In this document: one piece after another, positions 1 through 7,356 of the stretch
Layout of the letters: the number at the start of each line of letters is the position of its first letter
Numbering within the stretch: position 1 is the stretch's first letter
Assembly (NCBI RefSeq): GCF_900111515.1
Contig: NZ_FOHS01000003.1
Location: 661,733 to 725,732 of the forward strand
Length of the DNA: 64,000 nt
Source: Hymenobacter actinosclerus
GTDB taxonomy: Bacteria; Bacteroidota; Bacteroidia; Cytophagales; Hymenobacteraceae
Direction: 5' to 3'
Notes under the pieces: model-generated
Seen by the model: the letters and a program-made list of their open reading frames with translations, nothing else
What the model was told of the DNA's origin: nothing
Database searches by the model: none
Program-made: the position numbers and the translations under genes

Positions 1-2330
1 GTTCGCGAGAAGCGCATAAACGTGGCCAGCCGGCCGAACTCGGCCGCGTCGAGGATGGCGTCGCAGGCGGGCGAGAAGTTGGTGAGCGTGTCGGTGAGGG
101 CCAGGCCGGCGTCGGCGGCGTGCAGGGCGCCGGCGTCGTTGAGGCCGTCGCCCACCATCACCACGGTGTGGCCCTGGGCGCGCTCGGCGGCAATGTAGGC
201 CAGCTTATCGGCCGGCGACTGGCGGAAGTGCAGCGCGGCGGCTGGCCCGAGCATTTCGCGCAGGCGCGTTTCCTCGGCGGCCGTATCGCCCGAAAGCACG
301 GCCAAGCGGTAATGCCCGCCCAGGCCGGAGAGCACCTTCGGCAGGTCGGGCCGGTACACGTTGGGGAAGGTGTAGTAGCCCGCCGGCTCGCCCTCAAACG
401 CCACGTACACGCGGGTTTCGGGCGCGTCGAAGTAGCGCGAAGCTTCTGCTTCGCGCCCGTCAGGCGCCGTGTCGCTCAACAAGTCGCGAAGCGGAAGCTT
501 CGCGCTACTATCGTTCAACGAGTCGCGAAGCGGGAGCTTCGCGGTACTGCCGGTGAACCCGGCCGCCCCCAGGCGCACCGTTTCGCCCGTTTCGGCGGTG
601 GCTTCGAGGCCCTGGCCGGGGGTTTCGTGGCAGTGGCGCAGGGGCCGGGCCGGGCCGCTGGCCTCGCGGGCCAGCCGCTGGCTCAGCGGGTGGGTTGACT
701 GGGCGGCGGCCGTGGTGAGCAGGCTCAGCTCGGGGGCCGTGAGGGGGCGGCCGTGGTACTGCACGGCGGCTTGGTGGGGGTCGGTGAGGGTGCCGGTTTT
801 GTCGAAGACCAGCGTATCGGCGCGGGCCAGGGTTTCCACCACGGCCGAGTTTTTCAGGTAGAACTTGTGGCGGCCCAGCACCCGCACGGCCGCGCCCAGG
901 GCAAACGGGGTGGCCAGCGAAAGGGCGCAGGGGCAGGCAATAATCAATACCGAGGTAAAGGCCCGCCACATCATAGCCTGGTCGCGCGGACCCCAGTAGA
1001 GCAGCGTGCCCAGGGCCAGGGCCAGCGTGATGGCCACGAAGTAGCGGCCCACCCGGTTGGCGTAGGTTTCCAGGCCCCGGTGGCGGCTTTCCTTAGCGAA
1101 GGCCGGGTTGTTCCAGAGCTGGGTCAGGTAGCCCTGGCTGACTTCGCGCACCACCTCCAGCTCCACGGCCTCGCCCAGCTGCCGGCCGCCGGCGTACACC
1201 AGCTCGCCCGAGGCCCGCGCCACCGGCGTACTCTCGCCCGACACGAACGAGTAGTCCAGCTGCCCGTCGCCGCGCAGCAGCACCGCGTCGGCCGGCACCA
1301 CCTCCTGGTGGCGCACCCGAATCCGGTGGCCCACCCGCAGCTCGCGCACCGAGATGGACTTGTCGCCTTCGGGCGTAAGCTGGGTGACGGCCACCGGGAA
1401 GTAGGACGTAAAGTCGCGGTCGAAGCGCAGCGCGTCGTAGGTGCGCTGCTGCACCCAGCGGCCAATCAGCATGAAGAACACGAGGCCCGTAAACGAGTCG
1501 AAGTAGCCCGGCCCCTGGCCGCTCAGCGCCTCCCAGGCACTCACCCCAAACAGGGAAAGCAGCCCCAGGCTAATCGGGAAATCGAGGTTGATATACCGCT
1601 GCCGCAGCCCCTGCCAGGCCGAGCGGAAAAAGTCGCGGGCACTGTACAGCAGCACCGGCAGCGCCAAGGCCAGACTCAAAAGCCCAAAGAATCCCCCGAA
1701 CCCGGCCTGCAAATCCTCCACGAACGAGAAGTAGTCGGGCAGGGCCAGCAGCATCACGTTGCCGAAGGCGAAGGCCGCCAGCCCGAGCTGGTAGTACAGG
1801 GTGCGGCTGGCACGGTGGGGCTGGGCGCCCAGCTCGGCCAGCGTAATCTGGGGCTCGTAGCCCACCGACGCCAGCAGGGCCACCACGTCCTTGAGGCTGG
1901 TGTGGGCGGTGAGGTAGGTGATGGTGATTTCCTTGCGCAGGAACTGCACCCGCGCCTCAGCTATGCCGGCATTCAGCTTGGGCAGATGCTCCAGCAGCCA
2001 GATGCAGGAGGTGCAGTGCATCTGGGGCACGCTGAGCGTGAGGCGGGCGCGCTGCTCGGAGCGGAAGCTGAGCAGCTGGGCCTGCACGGTTTCCGAGTCG
2101 AGGTAGTCGAAGCGGCCGGGCAGCTCTACTTCCTTTACTTTGAGGCCGGGGCGCTCGTCGAGGTTGTAGTAGGTGCACAGGTTATTGGCCGCCAGCAGCT
2201 CGTACACCGTGCGGCAGCCGGCGCAGCAGAAGGGCAGCCCCGCCAGCGCCAAGGGCTCGGGTGGGCAGGCGTCGCCGCAGTGGGCGCAGGCAACGTCGGT
2301 AACAGTAGCTTCTTCGAGGACGGTGGGCAT
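1..2330 (-). CDS. Heavy-metal (copper-type) translocating P-type ATPase, 3' end cut by window edge
   Basis: Inner-membrane ATP-driven metal exporter, probably copper, of the CcoI/FixI-like branch that serves cytochrome oxidase assembly. The ATG at 2330 opens a frame that runs without a stop to base 1. In order it shows an N-terminal Cys-rich segment (CAHCGDACP, then FCCAGC), a heavy-metal-associated domain with MHCTSC, paired transmembrane segments, the ion-binding motif ACPCALSLATP, the phosphorylation motif DKTGT (about 790-806), the HP motif STHPLSQ, and hinge motifs SGDTAAEE and GDGLNDAG. The double N-terminal metal region is common in Bacteroidota CcoI-like pumps. Odd feature: the ATP-binding domain carries about 40 extra residues encoded by palindromic repeats (431-547), in frame. 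Substrate and link to an oxidase are inferred; no oxidase gene lies in the window. Confidence 0.93.
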   Translation of the reverse strand, partial: MPTVLEEATVTDVACAHCGDACPPEPLALAGLPFCCAGCRTVYELLAANNLCTYYNLDERPGLKVKEVELPGRFDYLDSETVQAQLLSFRSEQRARLTLSVPQMHCTSCIWLLEHLPKLNAGIAEARVQFLRKEITITYLTAHTSLKDVVALLASVGYEPQITLAELGAQPHRASRTLYYQLGLAAFAFGNVMLLALPDYFSFVEDLQAGFGGFFGLLSLALALPVLLYSARDFFRSAWQGLRQRYINLDFPISLGLLSLFGVSAWEALSGQGPGYFDSFTGLVFFMLIGRWVQQRTYDALRFDRDFTSYFPVAVTQLTPEGDKSISVRELRVGHRIRVRHQEVVPADAVLLRGDGQLDYSFVSGESTPVARASGELVYAGGRQLGEAVELEVVREVSQGYLTQLWNNPAFAKESRHRGLETYANRVGRYFVAITLALALGTLLYWGPRDQAMMWRAFTSVLIIACPCALSLATPFALGAAVRVLGRHKFYLKNSAVVETLARADTLVFDKTGTLTDPHQAAVQYHGRPLTAPELSLLTTAAAQSTHPLSQRLAREASGPARPLRHCHETPGQGLEATAETGETVRLGAAGFTGSTAKLPLRDSLNDSSAKLPLRDLLSDTAPDGREAEASRYFDAPETRVYVAFEGEPAGYYTFPNVYRPDLPKVLSGLGGHYRLAVLSGDTAAEETRLREMLGPAAALHFRQSPADKLAYIAAERAQGHTVVMVGDGLNDAGALHAADAGLALTDTLTNFSPACDAILDAAEFGRLATFMRFSR
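431..547. repeat. Palindromic repeat cluster inside the P-type ATPase gene
   Basis: Three copies of a 24-26 bp self-complementary unit (core GCGAAGCnnnAGCTTCGC) lie at 433-456, 483-508 and 522-547. The first copy is inverted relative to the other two, so 431-509 forms a long imperfect inverted repeat. The last two are direct copies 39 bp apart. On the coding strand they read in frame, giving the duplicated peptide AKLPLRD. The spacer TCGTTCAACG recurs in other repeats of this window. The unit resembles the arm of the inverted repeat at 24977-25064 (TAGCGCGAA...TTCGCG). Confidence 0.85.
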
Positions 2331-2691
2331 ATAGTGAACGGTTAGCTGATAGCTTTTAGCGGTTGGCTTTTTTTCTATCGGCTGAGGCGAACAAGCGGGC
2401 GGCGGTACAACTGACAGGTTGCCCGCTCGTGCTTTCTACAAAGCTCGCCCCGCCCCCGCCGCCCTCCGATGACCAACCTCATATCGGGGCTTGATTTGCA
2501 TCAGGGCACCCGCACCGTTTGGCCGACACCTTTGTTTGGCTGGTGTAGCGACGCGACCCATCGCGTCTCATCGTTGAACGGGCTACCCAGACGACAGCGG
2601 CAATGGCCTGAATCAACCACATCAGCAACGTAGAGACGCGATGGGTCGCGTCGCTACGCCGTTCAACCCACCCATCCGTACCCCTTCCCCC
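2331..2691. other. Gene-free stretch with a perfect 25 bp inverted repeat
   Basis: No coding region is recognised between the divergent ATPase and membrane-protein genes. The stretch holds an inverted repeat with perfect 25 bp arms at 2545-2569 and 2633-2657 (GAGACGCGATGGGTCGCGTC core), separated by 63 bp. TCGTTGAACG follows the left arm and CGTTCAAC follows the right arm. Promoters for the two divergent genes must lie here or within the repeat, but no clear TAnnTTTG box was seen. Confidence 0.7.
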
Positions 2692-3351
2692 ATGTTCTCT
2701 CGTCATTCCTGGTCGTTTCTGCTGGTGGCCGCGCTGTTGTTCTGGGCGGGGCTGGTGGCGGGCATTTCGTTTCTGGAAGCGCCCTTGAAGTTCACCGCCC
2801 CGGGCATCACCATCCCGCTGGGGCTGGGCATCGGCCGGCTGGTGTTCCAGGCCCTCAACAAGGTCGAAATCGGGCTGGCAGTGCTGGCCCTGGTGGCCGC
2901 CTTCCGCCTGAAGGTGCCGCAGAATCTGGTGCTGCCGCTGGGGCTGCTGGCCGCCGTACTGGCCGCCCAGACGCTCTGGTTGCTGCCAGCCCTGGATGTG
3001 CGGGCCCTGGCGCTGCTGGCCGGCCGCACCCCGCCCGCCAGCAATCTGCACTACGTTTATATCGGCGCCGAGGTGTTCAAGCTGCTCCTGCTGCTGGGCA
3101 CCGCCAACCGCGCTTTCGCGTTGCTAAGCCGGCCGGCGCTACCCCACCCCCAGCCCACGCCGCTTGATGCGCGGAATCCTCCGGGGGAGGGGTGCGTTCT
3201 TCTATATCTGTTAGCTAATAGCCCTCAACTAACGGCTCACGACAGAACGCACCCCTCCCCCGGAGGATTCCGCGCATCAAGCGGCGTGGGCCGGGGGTGG
3301 GGTAGCGCCTACCAAACTTTCAACTTCTCTCTTCCCGCTCATGCCCTCTAA
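2692..3351 (+). CDS. Small integral membrane protein of unknown function with repeat-encoded C-terminus
   Basis: A 219-residue product starting MFSRHSW. Four hydrophobic segments are visible (about residues 5-27, 45-70, 72-95 and 118-135), with short loops; the family is not certain. The ATG at 2692 is chosen because the open frame upstream lies in an inverted repeat. The natural end was probably near RAFALLSRPA (about residue 148). The last 70 or so residues are encoded by the 66 bp palindrome arms at 3135-3309, are Pro/Gly/Arg-rich, and look non-native. The stop overlaps the start of the globin gene by 11 bases. Placement before the globin suggests co-transcription, but no function is claimed. 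Confidence 0.7.
   Translation: MFSRHSWSFLLVAALLFWAGLVAGISFLEAPLKFTAPGITIPLGLGIGRLVFQALNKVEIGLAVLALVAAFRLKVPQNLVLPLGLLAAVLAAQTLWLLPALDVRALALLAGRTPPASNLHYVYIGAEVFKLLLLLGTANRAFALLSRPALPHPQPTPLDARNPPGEGCVLLYLLANSPQLTAHDRTHPSPGGFRASSGVGRGWGSAYQTFNFSLPAHAL
3135..3309. repeat. Near-perfect 66 bp inverted repeat within coding sequence
   Basis: Left arm 3135-3200 and right arm 3244-3309 are reverse complements with a single mismatch over 66 bases, around a 43-base AT-richer loop (TCTATATCTGTTAGCTAATA...). The whole element is read through by the membrane protein gene and ends about 30 bases before the globin start. Such arms should fold into a very stable RNA hairpin. Confidence 0.9.
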
Positions 3352-3739
3352 CAACACGCTGCCCGATATCCAGACCGAAGCCGACATCAAGGTGCTGGTT
3401 GATAGTTTTTACGACCGCGTGAATGCCGACCCGCTGCTGGGGCCCGTTTTCAATGAGGTGGCCCAGGTGAACTGGGCGGCCCACCTGCCGCGCATGTACG
3501 ATTTCTGGAGTGGCCTGCTGCTGCACACCAACCGCTACCAGGGCCAGCCCTTTGCCAAGCACATTCCGCTACCCATCGGCAGCGGCCATTTCCAGCAGTG
3601 GCTGCACCTGTTCTGCCGCACCGTCGACTCATTGTTTGCCGGCCCGGTGGCCAACGAGGCCCGGCTCCGCGCCGGCAGCATCGCCCACGTGTTCGAGAGC
3701 CGCATGCGAATCGTGAACACCCCGCTTTCTACCCGCTAA
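3341..3739 (+). CDS. Group III truncated hemoglobin
   Basis: A 132-residue globin of the 2/2 fold, group III type; such proteins bind heme and handle oxygen, nitric oxide or related ligands in the cytoplasm. Seen in the sequence: Tyr24 in SFYDRV at the B10 position, and the group III signature around the proximal histidine, His83, in SGHFQQWLHLF, followed by TVD. Length is typical for the family. The ATG at 3341 overlaps the end of the upstream membrane protein gene by 11 bases, so the two are probably one transcript. The large hairpin just upstream may affect its expression. A convergent thioredoxin-like gene follows, separated by an inverted repeat. Confidence 0.9.
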   Translation: MPSNNTLPDIQTEADIKVLVDSFYDRVNADPLLGPVFNEVAQVNWAAHLPRMYDFWSGLLLHTNRYQGQPFAKHIPLPIGSGHFQQWLHLFCRTVDSLFAGPVANEARLRAGSIAHVFESRMRIVNTPLSTR

Positions 3740-3750
3740 GCCGTTACCGG

Positions 3751-3834
3751 TGGCCCGTTTTAAGTGGGTGGGCAGCGCCCCGTTGATAGAACGAACTATC
3801 AACGGGGCGCTGCCCACCCGCGCAAAACGGGCCA
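3751..3834. repeat. Inverted repeat between convergent genes, terminator-like
   Basis: Arms at 3751-3789 and 3796-3834 (39 bases each, a few mismatches, core GGGCAGCGCCCCGTTGATAG) surround a 6-base loop. It fills the gap between the globin stop (3739) and the stop of the opposing thioredoxin-like gene (3841), so it could end transcription from both sides although no T-run is present. Confidence 0.8.
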
Positions 3835-3840
3835 CTGAAT

Positions 3841-4152
3841 TTACCCGATGCGTAGCCGGGCCTCGATGGCGTCGGCCTGGGGCAGGCCGGGCTGGCGCCA
3901 GAGCTCCACGCCCTGGCGTACGAGCACGCAGGCGGGCAGCGCGGCGGGCTGGCCGCTGAAGCTGTGCACCACCGTGGGGTGGCTGGCCTCATCTACCCGC
4001 AGCACCCGTACGTTTGGCCCCAGGCGGGCTTGCAGCGCCCGCAACGCCCCCAGGCTCAGGGCCGGCGCCTGGCCCGCCACTGCCGGGGGCAGCAGCACCA
4101 GCAGCACGGTGGCCTCGGGCGACAGCGTAGTAGGAGAAGCAACGACCGGCAT
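3841..4152 (-). CDS. Thioredoxin-like protein lacking the CXXC motif
   Basis: A 103-residue protein with the thioredoxin-fold pattern: an early hydrophobic strand (EATVLLVLLPP), a middle strand ending VRVLRVDEASHP, a cis-proline-type ALPACVLVRQG, then VELWRQPG. The usual CXXC active site after the first strand is missing; the only cysteine is in LPACVLV. It therefore cannot act as a normal disulfide reductase and may be a structural or monothiol relative. The C-terminal half fits the common FxGxxxxxPxxxxxxxG pattern. It is convergent with the globin gene. Function unknown. Confidence 0.65.
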   Translation of the reverse strand: MPVVASPTTLSPEATVLLVLLPPAVAGQAPALSLGALRALQARLGPNVRVLRVDEASHPTVVHSFSGQPAALPACVLVRQGVELWRQPGLPQADAIEARLRIG

Positions 4153-4265
4153 AAGTCAGAACGGGTAGCGTAGGAGTTGTAAAAGTACCGGCCCGCCCCC
4201 CTCCCACTCCATGAGGTTGGTCAGCCCTGCGCTTGACCTTCCTCAGAAAGCCCGCCGCCGCCGCT

Positions 4266-4273
4266 TATTTTTG
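4266..4273 (+). promoter_or_regulatory. Bacteroidota -7 box for the sensor kinase operon
   Basis: TATTTTTG fits the TAnnTTTG consensus used by the Bacteroidota primary sigma factor. It lies 115 bases before the ATG at 4388 and downstream of the in-frame ATG at 4211, which argues for the later start. No convincing -33 TTG box was seen at the expected distance. Confidence 0.5.
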
Positions 4274-4387
4274 CCGAACTTCGCCCTGCACCTCTTTATA
4301 AGGTGTCCGCCCCGCCGGGCCGGCTGGCTGCTCAGCTGCCGGGGCGGGCGGCTACTCTGCCTTACCCGCCCTACCTGCCCCGCCGCC

Positions 4388-6010
4388 ATGTTCTCTCACG
4401 CCCTGGCCGACCTGCTGCTCACCCAAACCCCCGACTTCGCGGGGCTGGCCGACCCGGTCAGTGGCCGGCTGCTGCGCGTAAACCAGGCGGGCGTGCAGCT
4501 GCTGGGCTACAGCTCCGAAGCCGAACTACTGGCGCTGCCCGCCTCGCCCCTGCCGCCCGAGTGGCCCACGTTGCTGGCCGAAGCCCGCGGCAAGGGTACC
4601 GCCGAGGCCACCGTGCAGCTCGGGCGGGCCGGCGCCCCCAGCTTTGCGGCCCGCCTCACGCTGCTGCCCCTGGCCCCCGCCGACCCCACCGCGCCGCTGC
4701 TGCTGCGGCTGCAACCCCTCCCCACCGGCGGCTGCCCCATGATGCCCCAGGGCCTGCGCCTGCAACGCGCCGAGCAGGCCCTGGCCCACAGCCACGGCCG
4801 TTTCGAGGCCGTGGTGTCGCACGCCACCATCGGCATTATCGTCTGCGACCGGGCGGGCATCATCGTGTCGGCCAACCACATGGCCCACCAGCAGTTCGGC
4901 TACCCGCCCGAGGGCCTGCCGGGTGTTAATATTGATGCGCTGGTGCCGCCGGCGCCCGGCCGCAACCACCAGCAGCTGCGCGAGTCGTTCAACGCCGACC
5001 CCCAGGTGCACGCCCTCAACTCGCACCGCGGCGACCTGGAGGCCCAGCGGGCCGACAACTCGGTTTTTCCGGTGGAAGTGAGTTTGAGCTACTTCTACCA
5101 GGACGACGAGCTGTACGTGGTGTCCTACGTCATCGACATAACCGAGAAGCAGCAGGCCCGGGAGGCGCTGGTGGCCGAGCGCCGGCGCGTCGAGCTGCTC
5201 AACGCCGACCTGGAGCAGAAAGTAGCCGACCGCACCCACGCCCTGCTGAGCACCCTGGAGCAGCTGGAGCAGCGCAAAGACGAGCTGGCCAGAGCCTTGC
5301 AGGCCGAGCAGGAGCTGGGCGAGCTCAAGTCGCGCTTCGTGAGCATGGCCTCGCACGAGTTCCGCACCCCCCTCACGGCCGTGCTTACGTCGGCCTCGCT
5401 CATCGAGCAGTACCCGGCCGGCGAGCAGCAGCCCAAGCGCCTGCGCCACCTCGAACGCATCCGCCAGTCGGTCAACCACCTCAACGATATTCTGGAGGAG
5501 TTCCTGTCGGTGGGCCGCATTGAGGAGGGCAAGGTGGCCGCCCACGCCGCCCGCCTGCACCTGCCCACGCTGGTACAGGAAACCATCCTCGATGTGCAGG
5601 GCCTGCACAAGCCCGGCCAGCGCATCGCCGCCGACCTGAGCGCCTGCTCCCACGACATCTGGCTCGACGCCTCGCTGCTGCGCAAAATTCTGGTCAACCT
5701 GCTTTCCAACGCCCTCAAATACTCGCACGACGGGGCCCTGGTGCGCCTGCACGCGGCCTGCGCCGGCGGCTGGCTCACGCTGCGCATCGAGGACGAAGGC
5801 GTGGGCATTTCCGAAGAAGACCAGCAGCATTTGTTCGAGCGGTTTTTCCGGGCCCGCAACGTCAGCAACCTGCCCGGCACCGGCCTGGGCCTGTATATTG
5901 TGGGCCGCTACGCCGAGCTGATGGGCGGCACCATCGACCTGCGAAGCGCACTGGACCAGGGCACCACCGTCACGCTAACCATTCCCTATGAAAGTCATTC
6001 TGCTGATTGA
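4388..6010 (+). CDS. PAS-domain sensor histidine kinase
   Basis: A soluble (no transmembrane segment) 540-residue histidine kinase. Order: a degenerate PAS domain (about 1-115), a second PAS domain (about 135-265, ending DITEKQQARE), a coiled coil (about 265-320, LEQLEQRKDELARALQAEQ), a dimerisation domain with the phospho-acceptor His323 in SMASHEFRTPL, then the ATP-binding domain with N box LVNLLSNALKYS, G1 DEGVGIS, F box FERFF and G2 GTGLGLYIV. The start at 4388 follows a -7 box at 4266; the in-frame upstream extension is Arg/Pro-rich and unlikely. Its 3' end overlaps the next gene by 23 bases, so kinase and regulator are translationally coupled. The lack of membrane segments suggests that it senses an internal redox, gas or metabolic signal; this is inference. 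Confidence 0.92.
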   Translation: MFSHALADLLLTQTPDFAGLADPVSGRLLRVNQAGVQLLGYSSEAELLALPASPLPPEWPTLLAEARGKGTAEATVQLGRAGAPSFAARLTLLPLAPADPTAPLLLRLQPLPTGGCPMMPQGLRLQRAEQALAHSHGRFEAVVSHATIGIIVCDRAGIIVSANHMAHQQFGYPPEGLPGVNIDALVPPAPGRNHQQLRESFNADPQVHALNSHRGDLEAQRADNSVFPVEVSLSYFYQDDELYVVSYVIDITEKQQAREALVAERRRVELLNADLEQKVADRTHALLSTLEQLEQRKDELARALQAEQELGELKSRFVSMASHEFRTPLTAVLTSASLIEQYPAGEQQPKRLRHLERIRQSVNHLNDILEEFLSVGRIEEGKVAAHAARLHLPTLVQETILDVQGLHKPGQRIAADLSACSHDIWLDASLLRKILVNLLSNALKYSHDGALVRLHAACAGGWLTLRIEDEGVGISEEDQQHLFERFFRARNVSNLPGTGLGLYIVGRYAELMGGTIDLRSALDQGTTVTLTIPYESHSAD

Positions 6011-7058
6011 GGACCACGATTTTATCCGGGAAAACACGGCCGAGCTGCTGGAGCTGGCCGGCTACGAGGTGCTCACGGCGGCCAACGGCAAGCTGGGCGT
6101 GGAGCAGGCCCTGGCCACCCGCCCCGACCTGGTTATCTGCGACATTATGATGCCCGTGCTCGACGGCTACGGGGTGCTGCACATCTTCAACCAGAACGAG
6201 GAGCTGCGCGGCATCCCGTTCATCTTCCTCACCGCCAAAACCGAGCGCCAGGACCTGCGCCGCGGCATGGAGCTGGGTGCCGACGACTACCTGACCAAGC
6301 CCTTCGACAGCAACGAGCTGCTGAACGCCGTGGCCGGCCGGCTGGCCCGCTTCCGGCAGCTGCGCCCCGAGTACGAGGCCACACCTGCGGGCCTCGATGC
6401 CTTTCTGCACGACGCCCAGGCCGTGGGCCACCTCGATACGCTCGAAAGCCTGGCCGCCGACCGCCGCACCCACGAGCTGCCCCGCAAGCAGATTATTTAC
6501 GCCGAGGGCGACGAGGCCAACCGGCTGTATTTCGTGGAGGCGGGCCGGGTGAAAACCACCAAAACCACCGCCGCCGGCAAGGAGCTCATCACCGGCCTCT
6601 ACGGCCCGGGCGACTTCTTCGGCTACCAGCCCCTGCTCGAACAAACCGCCCACCACGACGCGGCCGTAACCCTCGACGACACCGTGCTGCGCTACATTCC
6701 GGCCGCCGATTTTGCCCAGCTGCTCACCCGCAACCCCGAAGTGGGCCGGCAGTTTGTGCGGCTGCTGGCCGGCCGGGTGCGCGAGCAGGAAGAGCTGCTG
6801 CTCGACATGGCCTACAATTCGCTGCGCAAGCGCGTGGCCGACACCCTGCTGCGCCTGCACGAGCAGCAAGCCGCCGCCCACCCCCAAGCCGACCCGCTTA
6901 TCCAGCTCTCCCGCGAAGACATGGCCGCCCTCATCGGCACCGCCCCCGAGTCGCTGAGCCGCATCCTGAGCGAGCTGCGCCAGGATGGCACCCTCGAACT
7001 CACCAACCGTGACATTCGCGTGCTCCAGCCCGAGAAGCTGCGCCGCGCCAACTGGTAG
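5988..7058 (+). CDS. Response regulator fused to a CRP/FNR-type DNA-binding protein
   Basis: A 356-residue fusion. Residues 1-120 form a receiver domain (acidic pocket Glu8-Asp9, phospho-acceptor Asp52 in VICDIMMP, Thr in FLTAKTE, Lys in LTKPFD). About 145-270 is a cyclic-nucleotide-binding-like beta barrel (IYAEGDEANRLYFVEAGRV, GDFFGYQPLL). The C-terminus is a CRP-type winged helix (LSREDMAALIGTAPESLSR, then RILSELRQDGTLEL). No FNR-type cysteine cluster is seen, so it is not an oxygen-sensing Fe-S regulator. It is co-translated with the sensor kinase, its obvious phosphodonor. Target genes are unknown. The arrangement lets phosphorylation of the receiver control a CRP-type output. Confidence 0.92.
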   Translation: MKVILLIEDHDFIRENTAELLELAGYEVLTAANGKLGVEQALATRPDLVICDIMMPVLDGYGVLHIFNQNEELRGIPFIFLTAKTERQDLRRGMELGADDYLTKPFDSNELLNAVAGRLARFRQLRPEYEATPAGLDAFLHDAQAVGHLDTLESLAADRRTHELPRKQIIYAEGDEANRLYFVEAGRVKTTKTTAAGKELITGLYGPGDFFGYQPLLEQTAHHDAAVTLDDTVLRYIPAADFAQLLTRNPEVGRQFVRLLAGRVREQEELLLDMAYNSLRKRVADTLLRLHEQQAAAHPQADPLIQLSREDMAALIGTAPESLSRILSELRQDGTLELTNRDIRVLQPEKLRRANW

Positions 7059-7063
7059 GCTGG

Positions 7064-7084
7064 TTAGGGATTAGGGATTAGGGA
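7064..7084 (+). repeat. Three perfect TTAGGGA heptamers
   Basis: TTAGGGA is repeated exactly three times at 7064-7070, 7071-7077 and 7078-7084, beginning five bases after the regulator stop codon. Because 7 is not a multiple of 3, the TAG recurs in all three forward frames. The complement TCCCTAA gives TAA in all three reverse frames. Confidence 0.9.
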
Positions 7085-7085
7085 A

Positions 7086-7212
7086 AGAACGTCATTCAGA
7101 GCGAAGCGAAGAATCTTGCGTGCTACTGTTGAACGACAACCGTTAGAACGACTCCGAGCGAGATTCTTCGCTTCGCTCTGAATGACGTTCTTTTCTGAAT
7201 GACGTTCTTTTC
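7086..7212. repeat. GTCATTC-type inverted repeat plus partial third copy
   Basis: The arms 7086-7116 and 7161-7192 pair with each other (CATTCAGAGCGAAGCGAAGA core). The loop holds GTTGAACGAC and CCGTTAG, motifs also seen in the repeat at 20262-20348. A 17-base piece of the right arm (TCTGAATGACGTTCTTT) is duplicated in tandem at 7193-7212. Confidence 0.85.
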
Positions 7213-7254
7213 GGCTCCTGCTGACATTACCGGCCAACCGCTCTCAACTTTACT

Positions 7255-7262
7255 TATATTTG
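7255..7262 (+). promoter_or_regulatory. -7 box of the MFS permease gene
   Basis: TATATTTG is a perfect match to TAnnTTTG, 95 bases before the permease start and just beyond the inverted repeat. It is the first promoter signal after the repeat, so transcription of the permease and the two DUF3592 genes likely begins here. Confidence 0.55.
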
Positions 7263-7356
7263 AAGCCCTGAGCCGGACCCACCCGGCTCAGGCAGCCGAC
7301 CGGCTTTTTTTAACGTCTTCGGCGCCCCCTCCCACTTTTCAAACTGCCCCCACCGC

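Noticed and set aside
433..547. Three regularly spaced palindromic repeats, resembling a tiny CRISPR array
   Set aside because: They lie in frame within a P-type ATPase, one copy is inverted, spacers are 13-26 bases and no cas gene is near.
753..2345. Open frame of 530 codons on the plus strand across the P-type ATPase
   Set aside because: The minus strand carries the full P-type ATPase motif series; the plus-strand product is low-complexity Gln/His/Gly-rich.
4211..4387. Longer start for the sensor kinase
   Set aside because: The extra 59 residues are Arg/Pro-rich and a -7 promoter box lies inside them at 4266.
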